Shown here: positions 23,577 to 36,042 of the stretch, piece after piece
Numbering within the stretch: the first letter of the stretch is position 1
Layout: the number at the start of each line of letters is the position of its first letter
NCBI RefSeq assembly: GCF_002999335.1
Contig: NW_020312236.1
Location: forward strand, 228,443-292,442
Reading direction: 5' to 3'
From: Cyclospora cayetanensis
Taxonomy: Eukaryota > Apicomplexa > Conoidasida > Eucoccidiorida > Eimeriidae
Length of the DNA stretch: 64,000 bases
The notes under the pieces: model-generated
What the model saw: the letters and a program-made list of their open reading frames with translations, nothing else
Databases searched by the model: none
What the model was told of the DNA's origin: nothing
Position numbers and translations under genes: made by a program

Positions 23577-24526
23577 AGAGCGAGGGTGGGGGTAGAGGGA
23601 GGGTGGGGTCTCTGTAGGGGCTTGTTGGCAGCATCTATTGCTGCCGCTTTTGCCGCCTTCCGGAGGAATGGATAGGGAGGGCGTGCCCGAGCAGTTGCAA
23701 ACACTAACTCGTCGAAAGCTTCATACAAGGCTCTGTCTGCGAAACTCTACAGTGTTAAAAAAAGGGGAGCTTTGTTTGCCCAGTTTGGTAAACTGTGGCT
23801 GTGACTTGCTGTTTGTCACTTCTTGCCACCAAGGGGTGTCGTTAAAGGTCCGCTAAAAGGCCCCTTCCCATCCTCACCCGCGTGTCCGGTTTTCCCCGGG
23901 GGAGCTGCAAGCAGACTCGCGGAGGGAGCTCAACAGCAAGGAGGTGCTGCCAGCTACGTGTTGCTGCTGCTGCTGCGCATTAGCCAGTGGCCTACCCCTC
24001 GGTCCTTGTTCTCTCACAGCAGCGGCCCAGGAGATGATGCCTGGCGCTGCTAGAGGAGACCTCTCGCTGTTGCAGGTTTACCTGCAGCGGACTTCTGTGA
24101 GTCTGTAGGAGAGCCCCTCGAGAACTGCTCGGGGAAAAAGGCAAACCGAATGCAGCCATGTGGAGGGTCCTGTCCCTCCACTCCACCTCCCGTGGCGCCT
24201 GCTAGTTGAGGCCAGGGCCCCCAAAAGGCTTATAAGTCCTTTACTCAAGGTTTCCTAGTGCCCTACGCAGCTAGTTAATAGGGCTGTCTCACCGTACTCT
24301 CCCACGCCAGCTAAACAGCCCCTGCTGCTTGTATACCACGCAGCTCCCTCCACCAACCCCAGCGTCCACCAAACAGAGTTCAAAAAAAAACGTCTCCGTA
24401 CAAACAGCCTACTCTGGCGGGCCTCTGCCCTGCTGGTGCCTACGGAGCGGCACGAAAGCTGCGCTCCCTCTCCCCGTTGCCGAGTAAAACGTAGCCTGCC
24501 CCCACGCCGCATGTTTGGAGCTGGCT
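23577..24526. other. Convergent 3' spacer; no gene seen
   Basis: Lies between the stop of the plus-strand orphan and the stop of the minus-strand coiled-coil gene, so it should carry both 3' UTRs. Short open frames have no support. Confidence 0.5.
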
Positions 24527-27500
24527 TTATGACAAGTCGACAGAGTCCCTTTCATCCCCCAGGGTGCCCTCGAGCAGCTGCCGATAGCCGCAACTGCCCA
24601 AGTCTGCACCCGAAAAAAAAGCCACTTCTTTCTGGCTCTCAAACGTCTGCAGGTTAGGAAGAACGGTGGCTTCTTCCACGCGGGTAGCACCCACCAGGGG
24701 ACTCCTCAGGGTGTCTTTGCTCATCGCGGCAGCAGGGGCAGGAGCCCCTACCCCATCAGAACCGGTCCCATGAGAACCATCGCGGGGGACAGAATCGCTC
24801 ATCTTGCCCAGTGCTACTGCCCCTAATCCGAGGTTTGCAGGGGAATGCTTATTTGGCAATGAAGCGGGGCATTCGCCCGCCAGCTGCTGCAGGGGCTGCT
24901 GCGAGACACGTGCTCGCCAAGGCTTCCGTTCTGCAAGAGCCTCCGGGGAGAGCTGTTGCTGTTGTGCTCCTGTGTAACCACTTGCAGCCTGATGGGGCCG
25001 CTGCTGCTGCTGCTGAATGCTGGCCATTGCATGCGCGTTGAAGGGGGCCTCAGTATCCAACACGCCCGCCGACGCAAGAGAGATCACGCTGCAGGGCGAG
25101 CTCTCCTCTGGCAATTTTTCTCGCCGATGCTGCTGTGCTGTCTGCTGCTCACTGACACACGCATGTAGGACCCCTGCTGCCAAAAGCTGGTCGCGTGTAA
25201 TCGCTGCTCCGGAAGGCATCTGTAGGGAGTACGCTGGGGGGCCTGCGAAAGGCACAAAGCGGGGTGAGGGTCGTCCATCTGTTTGTGCCCTTGGCGTCAG
25301 TCCCAGTGAGAGGCAAGCAGGGATGGTTGCGAACTCGCCATTGTTCTGAGACTTGTTGACGGCGACTGCCATACCGCCGCTAAACAGGCAAGGGTGCCCC
25401 CCAGCCCGAGGCCACTCCGTTCCGGTAGGCACAGCGCTTCTGCATCCCGCCGTGACTAAGGCGGGGAGTGCCGGAGACAAAGGCGCCGCTGAGACTGGAG
25501 GCGGAAGGGTAGGGAGCTTTTCTGGGAGACTCTGCTCCACATGCGATTGTCTGAGCGCCCCCTCCGCCTGAGGCCTCTGCACGGACAGCGGACGAAGGGG
25601 ATCGCCCCGGATCGCCCCTCTTTGCACAGCCGCCTTCCTTAGCTCCAGCATTTCCTGCCTATATACCTTGCCGACGAGGATTTTTCTGGGGCACAACACA
25701 AGACTGCTGTGCAGTTGGCAGGCACTCAGAGGCACAGACGGCTTTGCGAGGGCAAGGGCGGATGGACACCAAGCAAAATGAGCCCGCTGGACGTCTTTCC
25801 GCCAGAAAAGCTAGTGCACACTTGCAGCAGAGGTGCAGGGGAGAACCGATAGGGCGCAGGCGGTAGAAGCGGCGTACAGATGGAGAACACGAAGTCTACA
25901 AGCGAGGAAAGAGCATACGCATGTGCATTAGCTGACCCGTTGCGTTCCCTTGAGACCTCGTCTTGCAGCTCTTCCACCTTTGCTAGAGAGTCAGACACGA
26001 TGTCTCGATACCTGCGTCATCAACACACCAAGAAGCAACGTACAGCTCGCGCAGCGGCAAACGGCAGACAGCGTCGTTGATGGACCAGTTCGAATTCGCA
26101 GGCCTTCGAGGCCGCTGTTGACAGTGATCCCCCGCTAAGCACGCTAGGGCTTCTTCGTTGGATTCCCTAGGGTCGACACGCGGAGCCGACAGGAAGAGGG
26201 ACGACACAAGACTAGATGCTGCATCCGGCGGGAGCCAGCATGCAGTCCTTCCAACGCTTCTTTGTGCCGCTGACACCGCTTCAGGAGAACACAAAGTTTC
26301 AAAACATCAGCCGGCGTGAACCTCTCGCAGTGCGTCGCTTGTCTCCCTCCCAGGCCTCCAGTATCCCCGTTAATGGAAAGAATATAGCGCTAGCCAGCCG
26401 CCCACGAACGCAGCCACGCTAAGCGGCGAGGAATAGTCAACTATGATTGAACACTCAGAATCCTGCGTAGCAGGTTGCGATTCTCTTTGCAAAAGAGAAT
26501 GCATCACCAAACTTCGAGCCTCCCCTCTTCTCCGGGAAAACACTAACGTGCCCGTCGTCTCGAGGCGTGTCTCCGCATTCTGCGATAGCACCTCTTTCCG
26601 TGGAATTCGTTTGTGCAGTACCTGTCATTCTGCTCTTTGTACTTGTCTGCCGTCGTGCTGAGCCTCAACTGGGATTCCTCGAGAGCGGCCTTGAGTGCCC
26701 GTCGGTCTGATTCAGCCTCCGCTATCTCCTCTGTTTGGCTCTTTACTTTCGCCTGAAGACGGCCGTAGATGTACATACAGCGTGCATGCCATGAAGGGTC
26801 CCTCCCCCCTCATTGACGCCTCGACGCTTCTTCACCTGCGGGGAGGATCAGTCTCGCCTGATCCCCCTCCCCTCTGCCCGACATAGAGCCTCCAGCAACT
26901 GACACACGCAGGGCCCCTTGGCCGCTTCAACTTGAATCGCAGAGCAAGCAATGCCCCCCTTTGCTGCTTTTGGGCTGCCGCGACGGTGTACCTTAAGCTG
27001 TGTGCACTGAGCTGCAGCTTCTCGATATTTGGCCTTCGCCTCCACCAGGTCTTTCTTCACCTCCTCCAGGTGCTGCAACGAACCAACGAATTGCAACGCA
27101 CCACACGACTCTTAATCAAGGCGGCAAGGCATTGCGACATAAGAAGAGCTTCTCTGTGTGTGTGTCACCCGTTTGCCCTCACCCCCCCTGTCTATAATTA
27201 AACGCGCGCTCGTGAAATGTGGAGAAAAGCGCTCGAGCTGCCTCCTGCAGCAGCGCCAACGTACCCGCTGCAACGCAATAGTGGCGGGCTGCGCTAAAAG
27301 CTGCTGCTTCTCCGCTGTAACTTCCTTTAGCGCAAATTGGAGGTACGCCAGTCTACTGCTAAGGGTCCTAATGACGCCCTCCTTTAAAACCAACTCGGCC
27401 TTTGCGTCGAAGTCCGCATCATGGGGGCCTACGAAGAAGCAGATAACAAGAGGTAGTGCAGGCTTCCAGAGAAACAAGCGGGCTCCTCTCGGCAGTGGCA

Positions 27501-30500
27501 AGGCAGACGGAGTCGTGTGGGATGGTAGCACACAGACTCTACGGAACCATGGGGAGGAGGGGGCCCTTCAAAATGCGTTTGGCAAGCAGTGACATCAAAC
27601 AAGTTGCACGATCTCAAGCGCAGGACACGCAAAATGGATTTTGGCACGTGTATCGCGCAATAGCCCCAGCAACACAGGCGAAAAGGAAGGCAGGAATCAA
27701 GAAAGAGGACAACAGAGGATATCACAGCAGGGAGACCAACAACAGAAATGATAACAGCCAGAGGGACTGAGGCAGAGCACGCTTACCCCGTGGCACTGGA
27801 AGCGAAACAGCTTGAAATTTTTCAAGAGGCATATCCATGTCTGCCTGAGATTGAGGCACAACAGCTCTAACAATCTCCTGGCTGCAGGACTTTGAAGGGA
27901 TCAAGGGTCTAGGAGTGCGCAAAGGCACGCAACACCCTTATGAACTAGATTTGAACGGCTTGTACCTTAGCAGCCCGGAGGGCCTGAAGAGCTGCTTCCC
28001 TCTCCTGAAGCTGTGCACGCACCGTACAAAAGGCTTTCAGACACAAAAGCATATGGAGGGAAAGCAAGATACGATACATGTTCGACTCAGGGAGTGCTGT
28101 GCTCAGTGCAGCAAGCGTTCGCGTAGCAACAAGATGGAGCACAAACAAAGCTCTACACGATCGGATACACTGCAAAAAAATGGTCCAGCCTGCGCTCTGC
28201 AGCGCATAGAGCTGCGTTTACGCCTTTGAGATGCCGATTCATTGTGCAAAGCTCCCTTCGCTTGTCTCACCTTGTCCTTCAGACTGGCCTGTTCGCCCTT
28301 CGCAGCTCTAACCTCTTGTGCTGCCTCAGCTAGCTGCCCCTCCATCTTCACTTTTGTTCGCTCCAACTCCACACGTTTTTCGTTGAGCGTTTGCAGCTGT
28401 TCCTCGAGCTGCTGCACTTGCAGTGCCAGGGCATCCCTTTCCAAAGCCACCGTTTTGCTGCGTCCAAAGAGGCCCCCCCGCCGGCTGCCTTTAGACCGGG
28501 GAGTCTCAGGAGCTGAAGGGGCCTCTCGCAGCTTTTGAAATTCCTGAGAAGCCGGAATGGAAAGGGAGGAGGACTTGTACAGTGCAATCCATGGCCATGG
28601 CACGAACGCCACACAAGAGGTAATCAACAAAGGGACAGTGGCATAAGCAGGCACACTGACAAGCGGCCAGGCTAGTAAACAGGGATCGACAGAGGGGAAT
28701 CAAAAGAAGAGGACACGAAAAATAGGCGCAGCGGCATAAAGTGACAATTCTTCCTGCTGTCGCTTGCCTCGTGCAGCGAGCGCGTCTAAACCAGGGTAGC
28801 ACAATTAAAAGCAACGCACGGTCCGAAATCTACACATAGGTATCTCGCTCCTTAGAAGTATCATGCTCCCTGCCTCCTGTCCTAGGGGTTCAGTGGCTTT
28901 CATCAACAGGCAGCACTACTGTTCTACTGAAACGTCCTAGTCGTGGACCGTACGCTGATGTCTATCCATGTGTTTGTTGTATCAGATACCTGCTCTATTT
29001 CGTCTCTTTCTGCCGAAATCTCCAGAAGCTGCTGACTCATGCTCTCAAGTGCTGCGTTCTTTTCCTGCATCTCGCGCCGAAGCTTCTCGAGCATAGGAAG
29101 CGCATCACCGTCGCCTTCCGCCAAGGCGCGATGGACCGACAATGCTCTGAAGAAAGTGCCACATTTCAAAAGTATATTACTCTAAGCTTGCACGTTCGTT
29201 GGCAAGAGCCGTCCAGCCTAACGTTTGGAAATACAGTGAAAAAGTGTCTTTCCTTTGAGCAGAAACCCCCTTTCTCAGCAAGTAATTAGCCAGAAGCAAA
29301 AGGCTACCACGAGACATGCGGTTGGCAAGTCAGAGAGAGGCCCAAAGAGAGGATAAGAGAGAGACAGACAGAGCGAGCGATCAGCAGAGCAAGGCCACAG
29401 AAAGAGACACAGTGGGCTACTGGCACACTCTTCAGCTTCAACGCGCTTTGACTCTGCTTCAGCCAGTTGCATCTCTAGTATATCCCTACGAAGAAAGCGC
29501 ACGCCCAGGGCAAGAGAACCCCTTTTTGGCTTCGGCGATACGTACAGAAGCCTAAGCTGCTTCCTTTGTCATTGCACAGCGGCGTCGATACAGTTCGTTA
29601 TACAAGGGCATAGAAAGCAAAAACTGGGAAGTCTGACTCACACACGGTGCCGCAGGTCCTGAGTCTCTTGCGCCTCACTAAGCGACGCTTCAGGGACCTT
29701 CCCACCGTCCGCTATTTGGTGCCCTTGGCCTCCACTTTTGCCTTCGAGAGCGGCGGTGAGCCGGTGCAATTCCAATTCCCGCCTAAGATGAGCGCCACAA
29801 GGAAATTTATCTGCTACACGACCTTCTCAGCAAAGCCCTTTATAGCCAAAACTTACAGGCGACAAGTATAGCGAGCTGATGCACAGTGCGTTAGCAGCTA
29901 GCTGCAGGCTACGTGAGGAAACTAGTAGGCGGTACTTTTTCTGTTAGCCGCAATGCCGCTATGCGGGGACGCAATCGTCATCTGCCCCTCTTTTCTGCTG
30001 GTCCTTGCCCGCGACATATCTCCAAGAGCAAAGAGGTAGCACCTTAAGAACGCAGCAGCTGCAGGTGTGGCGCATTGGCTCACCGAGTCAACTCTGCGTC
30101 CTGCGCAGCTAGCCGTTTCTTCAGATCCTCTATTTGCTTCGCACTCCCCTCTGCAGCTCTGCACAAAGACACTGGGACCTGCAGCAGAAACTTGTTGCAA
30201 ATTTAGGTCCTGCGCACTTTGTGGTGGCTCTTCAAATACGCTGAGGGTGCCTCGCCCACATTTCGCCTGCCCCCACACTCTTCCGTTCGTCCTATGACCC
30301 CCCCTGTGTGTCTTGACTATTGCCTTGGAATGCCCACTCCCCGTATGCTCCTCCGTCGGGCAATGTTGAGAGCTCACTCCTCTGCCGGTTGCTTGGAAGC
30401 TTGCTGCTGCGCATCGAGGAGCTGCATCTCAAGCTCAGCAACCCTTGCTTCCCTGCCCACCCAGAATGATTCATAGGACCACATCCCCTGTGCATTAAGG

Positions 30501-33500
30501 ATACAAAGCCCCACTTAAGAGCGAGCACGCAATATTCTTCTCCCAGTTCCCCGCTCCTTCACAAAGTGGCTAGAGCCGAGCAACCCCCTGCGTATGCCAG
30601 TCCATTGGCTACCTCCACTTGCCCCCGTTCGCTCCCCTCTACACAGTTAAATGGCAACGACGCACTTTTCATTCAATTCTTTAGAGTGGTTGCGGCACTC
30701 AAAAGCGAGTTGTGCCTCCAGTGATGCAACCTTTTTCTTCAGTCCTTCTACCACCTCGCTGCTCAGCAAAGCGCTGAAGGTCAAACAGACGCCACAACAC
30801 CACCGTGTAACATGTACGAGTTTCAATAAATGTGTGCGCATCAAGCCCCACAGAAATGCAAAGAAAACGGCATGACTCCGCCGTCTCCGACTTGCTTGTG
30901 CTTCGTTCCGTCTTTTTCGCCTCAGCCCTACTTCCGTGGCCCTTTCGCATCGTGTGGCGCAAATCAGCTTTCTAATGCAAACAGTCCAGCAATGAGAGAC
31001 AAAAATTGGGAAAGTGCCTGCGAATGACTGACCCCTCCCGCTGCATTGATTCAAGAATTTCTTCTTTGGACTGCAATTCTCTCTGCAGTCTGGTGACTTC
31101 TTGCTGAACATCAACGCACAGTCCGTGAAACTCTATCCGCTACCATAGTGTAGAGGGCTGTACATTCCCTTAAGCGGCCTTAGATCAGCTGGAAGCCGGA
31201 CTAAAGCAATACACACGCAAGTACACACACAATAGGGCGACCACAATACCAGTTAGCATTGCCCCTCTGTACAGCGCGCAGATGTATCGACGATCACCTT
31301 CAACTCATTGTTTTCTGAGCGCAGCACCTCCATTCCTCCTTCCCTGAAAATACATCGAGCAGTGCAACAACACGCGTAAGCCTCAAGTAAAGGCTCAGCA
31401 CTCTGTTGCCTCACACCCCCAACGGGACCCCTAACAGGAAACGAAATAAATACCCCCAGACAAAGCCGAGGCTCCCTACCTTTCGTCTGCTGTGTGCAGT
31501 GAGCTCGCCCGTGCATCGCGATCCTCTATGAGCTTCTTAAGGTGCTTGTTTTCCGCAGCCAGCATCTCCATTGTGTTTCTGAGCAGCAGACACGGCGCTA
31601 GCCAGGACCGTTGCGGGTGTATCAGCAGTCTTTTCACTGCTTCTGAGCTTTGTGCATTCCCTCTAACTCTTACTGTATAAACATAGAAGGGAACCATGAA
31701 AAAATGGAATGATCAAAAAACAGATAATACAGGTCACGCCACAAAAGGCTGCGCTGCTTTGTGGGTTGCCCTGGCTCCCATTCTTATTTTGAGGAACGGC
31801 TCTATCGTGGTGTGTTTTTGTGATGCAAAATAAACTGATAGTTTGAAAGCGACGCAATGGTGCTTGGTGGAACTGTAGTGGGAACCTCAAGAGAAACTTC
31901 TCAGTGCACCATCAGTACAGTATTTTAGTTGTGTTTCACCACCACGACCTTGCACAGGAGCGAGCCTGCCACGTTTCTTCAAAGTGCACACTTTAGGCAT
32001 GGAGGTGGGTGGTGGAACGGTCATGGTTGTGCCTCCTACCGGAGTCCTTCTGCTTCTCTGTGCGAGCCTGAAGACCAATCAAAGGCCAAATACACATAGA
32101 CGCACCAGCGGGTGAATAAATGCGTGGATATGAGCGGCTAGCAGTCGCGTTAAAGAAGAAAATGCCAGCTAGGAGATGCATTCTGTATACCTCCCACCTT
32201 CTTTGGCGGAGCTTTCACTAGGATTACTGCGGCTGCGGCGCCGAAGTCGCTCCATATCCATGGACCTGTCATGTGAGCTGATTGGGCTGCTTGAGCGGCC
32301 GTAGCCATAGTAGCCTGCCCCTGTTAATGACGATATCTTCTTCAACATTATCTCCTCAGCCACGCTTGCAGAACGGCGGGGTCTAGCTCTGGCAGCACCA
32401 ACTCAATTGGGTTCAGCGTGATGTCCAGTAAATTGCCTCGAATGTAGAATGACGGATTGAAAGATCTGGCAGCTGGCTTGCTCTTCTAGGACTATACTCC
32501 CCAGTGTGTTCCTACTAGGGGTGGAAGCGCAGTCTCCAAGAACAGGTTGCCACACACTTCCCCGTTCACCCACAACTAAGCACAGTAGGGATTCTGCGAT
32601 ACTCGGAAGATAATTTACTGTAGCTGGATGAAACACAAAGCCGCTTGCTGAGCGGCCATCGATGCACGCGTGTTCCGTCTGGTGCATGCACACCGTAAAC
32701 GTGCTTTCACAGCGTGAAAAGCAGAGGATTCTCTGGTTGTGCACATTTGAAGTAGCCTCTACTGCCTCCCTCGAGCTCTGTTGCTTGAGTGCTCTGTCGA
32801 GCTCCGGCAGAAGTAGGCGGTGGTTTCCTGCATCGGTCCTATGGACTGGGTTTCAGGGTAGAGTACGAAAAGTTCACAGCCCAGAGGGCGCACATGTGTC
32901 TGAGCTAGGCTATGTTTTGAAACGCAGGAGGCTGAGTAAAAAAGGAATTGGGAGAGCCTCTAGTTGTGAGGTCACATCGAACTTCGCATCGCGGGTCGAT
33001 AGCCTCGACACAGTCGCAAGGCAGAAGTTCTACGCCGTAGTCCCAAACCCTGAGCCCTACAGCCTACAGCCACTGCTGTGCTTTGTGTAAAAATAGGACT
33101 GACGGCTGAGGGTTTATAGATTAGGAGAAACGCAGATGCCCAGCAACGCCCTCTCTCAGCTCCAGGGTCCGCTTGCCAGCTAAATGGGTGGATGGTCTTC
33201 TTGTGCACCTGAGACTCCCGACTAAGTAATTCCTAGAATATCTCTCAGCGTCAAAGACACAAAATAATTGTTCTATTAAGGACGCCAAGCATTAACTGCC
33301 CTTAAAACGGTCGTGATCCCTGTCGCCACCGATCATCAACACCGCCACATCTGTCCGGTTGCACGCACGTAGCAGTGCGCGTAAGCATTTCAGGGAAACT
33401 CCAGGCAGAAAACCACTGCTTTTATTTACTTTGACTCCATCTTACCCGTACTAAGTGGTTTGCTCCTTCTTTGTCCCCTCCTGCTGGTTGCTGTGCTGGT

Positions 33501-33620
33501 GGAGCCGCGACAGCACCTCGCGTGTGTCGGCGTAGTCTCGTACCTCAGTGGCTGGTATTCGCCAAGCCTGCCTCCCTCTAACTCATCCAAGAGGTTTTGT
33601 AAGATAAATGTAGCTGCCAT
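24527..33620 (-). CDS. Coiled-coil protein, 20 exons, about 1,048 residues
   Basis: Minus-strand exons: 33620-33544, 32388-32198, 32067-32040, 31578-31480, 31343-31298, 31103-31033, 30773-30666, 30443-30378, 30158-30084, 29782-29642, 29485-29429, 29146-28990, 28543-28271, 28010-27966, 27889-27787, 27428-27265, 27072-26992, 26752-26622, 26011-25937, 25685-24527 (TAA). All phases agree and the total is 1,049 codons. The N-terminus (MAATFILQNLLDELEGGRLG) is followed by a Ser/Arg/Gly-rich part with an RRxS site, then about 600 residues of near-continuous coiled coil with heptads (for example NTMEMLAAENKHLKKLIED, VAELEMQLLDAQQQ, LERDALALQVQQLEEQLQ). A basic SKGSRRGGLFGRSK insert lies in exon 28543-28271. 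The C-terminal 385 residues, in one exon, are disordered and rich in Gln, Ser and Pro. This is typical of structural or tethering proteins of the cytoskeleton, centrosome or Golgi, but no named family is recognised. Exon 1 is linked over a 1.15-kb intron by phase only; ATG 32348 is the alternative start. Confidence 0.8.
32040..32067 (-). CDS. 28-nt micro-exon of the coiled-coil gene
   Basis: Bounded by cttcag on the 5' side and gtagga on the 3' side. It enters at phase 1 and leaves at phase 2 and encodes SHREAEGL plus shared codons. Without it, the flanking exons (phase 1 out, phase 2 in) cannot be joined in frame, which is the main reason for including it. Confidence 0.65.
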
Positions 33621-33836
33621 ACAGCGACCTATGGCATAAACACAGCCAAATATGGGCTGCTGCTGTGCTTACGCTCGCTGATGTAACCGTAAGCTGAATG
33701 CCAGCCAAGCAAAAGGCAAGCAGAGGCAGTTTCTCCTAGATATTTCATTCCAGAATATTCCGATAGCCACCGTGTGGTATCTACGCAGTCATGCGATTGA
33801 AATGAAGTAGCTGTGCTGCGCGGAATAACCGTAGCT

Positions 33837-33868
33837 GCGTTAGAGTACCTGGCCAGGTACTCTAACGC
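33837..33868. repeat. Perfect 32-bp palindrome
   Basis: The 16-mer gcgttagagtacctgg is followed at once by its exact reverse complement, with no spacer. It lies about 220 bp upstream of the proposed first ATG (33620) of the coiled-coil gene, in otherwise unremarkable sequence. Confidence 0.95.
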
Positions 33869-34684
33869 CAACGGCCACTGCTTCTCCTTAGCAGATGCGC
33901 TCTGAAACTACCAGACTGGCTCTGCTTTGCTTGTGCTGCATAACTTTTCACTGCACCCAGGTCTACCCAGGCCTTAGTGGCCCCATGAAACGGCCGACGC
34001 GACAGGACGGTATCTTTCGACATAGAACCTAAAATTCGATAACGATGTCGCAGAGCAATACAGCTACGTTCACCAATACTTGTATGCAAGGCATTAGTCA
34101 TTAGTTCGTACATTATGGTGTACCGTGGCTTGCACGGTGCATTGTGCTGCAGTTTGTTGCCGTGAATTCCATAGTAGTATCTTGCAGTGCCTACCTAGTT
34201 GTAGTGCCTAATGCGTGAGTGCCTACTCCCTCTCATCGTACGCTTTCTTCTCATGATAATTAAAATCTGAACGAATTTTATGATGGCTGACGTATGTGGA
34301 GCCTATGTGAAAAGCCCCTTTTGTCAGTAGCAAAACAGAAACAGCCGACCTCCCGCTCTTGCTTGAACTCAGCCCTCCTCTTACGTGCATTGCATACTAA
34401 GACAGATCGCGGAGGGACACTGGAGCTGCCATAACACCAGCGAGAGGCAGCAACAGCGATTCTCCTGCACATTGAAGGCTTTACTGTCCCCCTTGAGTCC
34501 CTTCGGCTAGAAGTGCGGCCCCAGTCAGACCCCCTGATTGGGCGGACCATGGAAGAGTGCGTCCGTGGCTGCCGACATCCGCACAGCCGTTCCGTGATTC
34601 GAGTACAACATGCGTCAGGTCCCTTAAAACGCGCACTTGTCGCCACTCTCAAACAGCCGTCATCTGCCAAAAACGGCGGTGCAG

Positions 34685-36042
34685 TCAACGCAGTGAGTAG
34701 CCTGAGCTTTCTCTGTAATGCCGCCTCGAAAGGTAGCCTCTGAGGAACACAGGAGGGGGGTACGGGGTGGGAGAGATGACGCCGCGTCTGTCTTTTGGCC
34801 TCCACTTATTGTCGTACCTCCTCACTGGGCCATCACATACGAGTTGAAACGGAAATTGGGGATCTTCCATGAGCTGCAGAGCCCTAGCGGGGTCGTAACC
34901 CGCGTAGTGCAGCAGCTTGAAGGCGAATTCTGGGCTGAACGGTTGCCATCCTGGCTTGTTGCCCTTCCAGTTCTTCGCGCACTGCTGCATAAAGGCCTCC
35001 ATATCCCCCTCCGAGCAAATAGCTCGATCAGCTAGCCCCTCAGCCAAACGACGCTGACGCACCCTTTCCAACGAGGAAGGCGAGTACACCAGCTTGGCCG
35101 TCAGACTCGGATCCAGTCCGGGGGAGGATTCTCTGCACCCGCAGCCAAAAGTCTCGCTCTCAAGGAAGAAGGGAGGCAAACAGGGAACTTGGTGCCGCGG
35201 CCCAACAGGCACAACGTGACGACGAACCGAACCCTCGTCAATGCATTTCCGGCTGCTCGTTGTGGCTAGTGCTTCTGATGCCGTGGCAGTCGACCCAGCC
35301 GAGCCGCGCACACGCGCCACTGCCGTGGCTGGAGGAACCCCGCTGCCACTGCCGCTGCCGTTGCCGCTGCTCCCGCGAGTTGTTCCAGATATTTTCGCTA
35401 GTGCTGCATCCCCTGAACGGCCTTCCAGCCCAGCAGGAGCAACGGCAGAGGGCCCCTGAGGGCCCTCCTCGGACGCTTCTTCCGCGTGCTCGTCCTGAGG
35501 AGACTCCTGCTGCTGCTCTTTGCTGCTGCAGGGGTCCTGCAACCAAGCGGAGCTCCCCGCAGTGCCGTTCTTTGGCTGCTCTTTGCAGCAAACAGCGTAC
35601 GCGACGGCCCTCTCACCGAAGCTTCCTTCGGCTTTGACGTGCTGCCGCTCCACCAGCAGCAGTCGCTCCTCTCGATGCGTCTCGTTCGCCGTAACACTTT
35701 CATAGTTGTATGCCTCTGGGCTCTCAGAGTCCGCTGTTGTTGGTGCCTGCTGCTCGCTCCCGCTGCCAGAGTTGCCCCACGTGGATGCCCGCCGTTCCGA
35801 GTTCGGTGAGCGCCCCAAGAGACTGACCTCTGGCTGGTCTAACTCAGTTGTGCCGGAAGGCGCAGAGTCTACGGCTGTCTCGGCAGCAGGTACCGCAGTA
35901 GTAGGACCCCCCTCTAGTGCTGCTGTTGCAGACACAGTTGCGTCGCTGTGACAGGGCAGCATCTCCATCATGCTCCTTCGCGAAGGTGCAGTCGAGAAGG
36001 CACTGTGATCCGCTCGGTCGGCGGCCCGCTGCTTTATGTGCT
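34685..36042 (-). CDS. Protein with ELM2-like C-terminal region (5' end incomplete)
   Basis: A long exon runs from an acceptor (ttgcag, exon base 36042) to a TGA at 34685. In-frame ATGs lie at 35971 and 35968, but the open frame continues upstream to the acceptor, so an unfound first exon is likely. The N-terminal 300 residues are disordered, with Ala/Ser/Thr/Gly/Glu runs. The C-terminal part has a pattern like an ELM2 domain: LVYSPSSLERVRQRRLAEGL, then an acidic helix, then FAFKLLHYAGYDPARALQLM, followed by a basic tail. ELM2 domains recruit histone deacetylases in chromatin complexes, so a nuclear role is a reasonable guess. The match is by eye and no SANT/Myb domain follows. Codon use matches the neighbouring genes. 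Confidence 0.6.
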
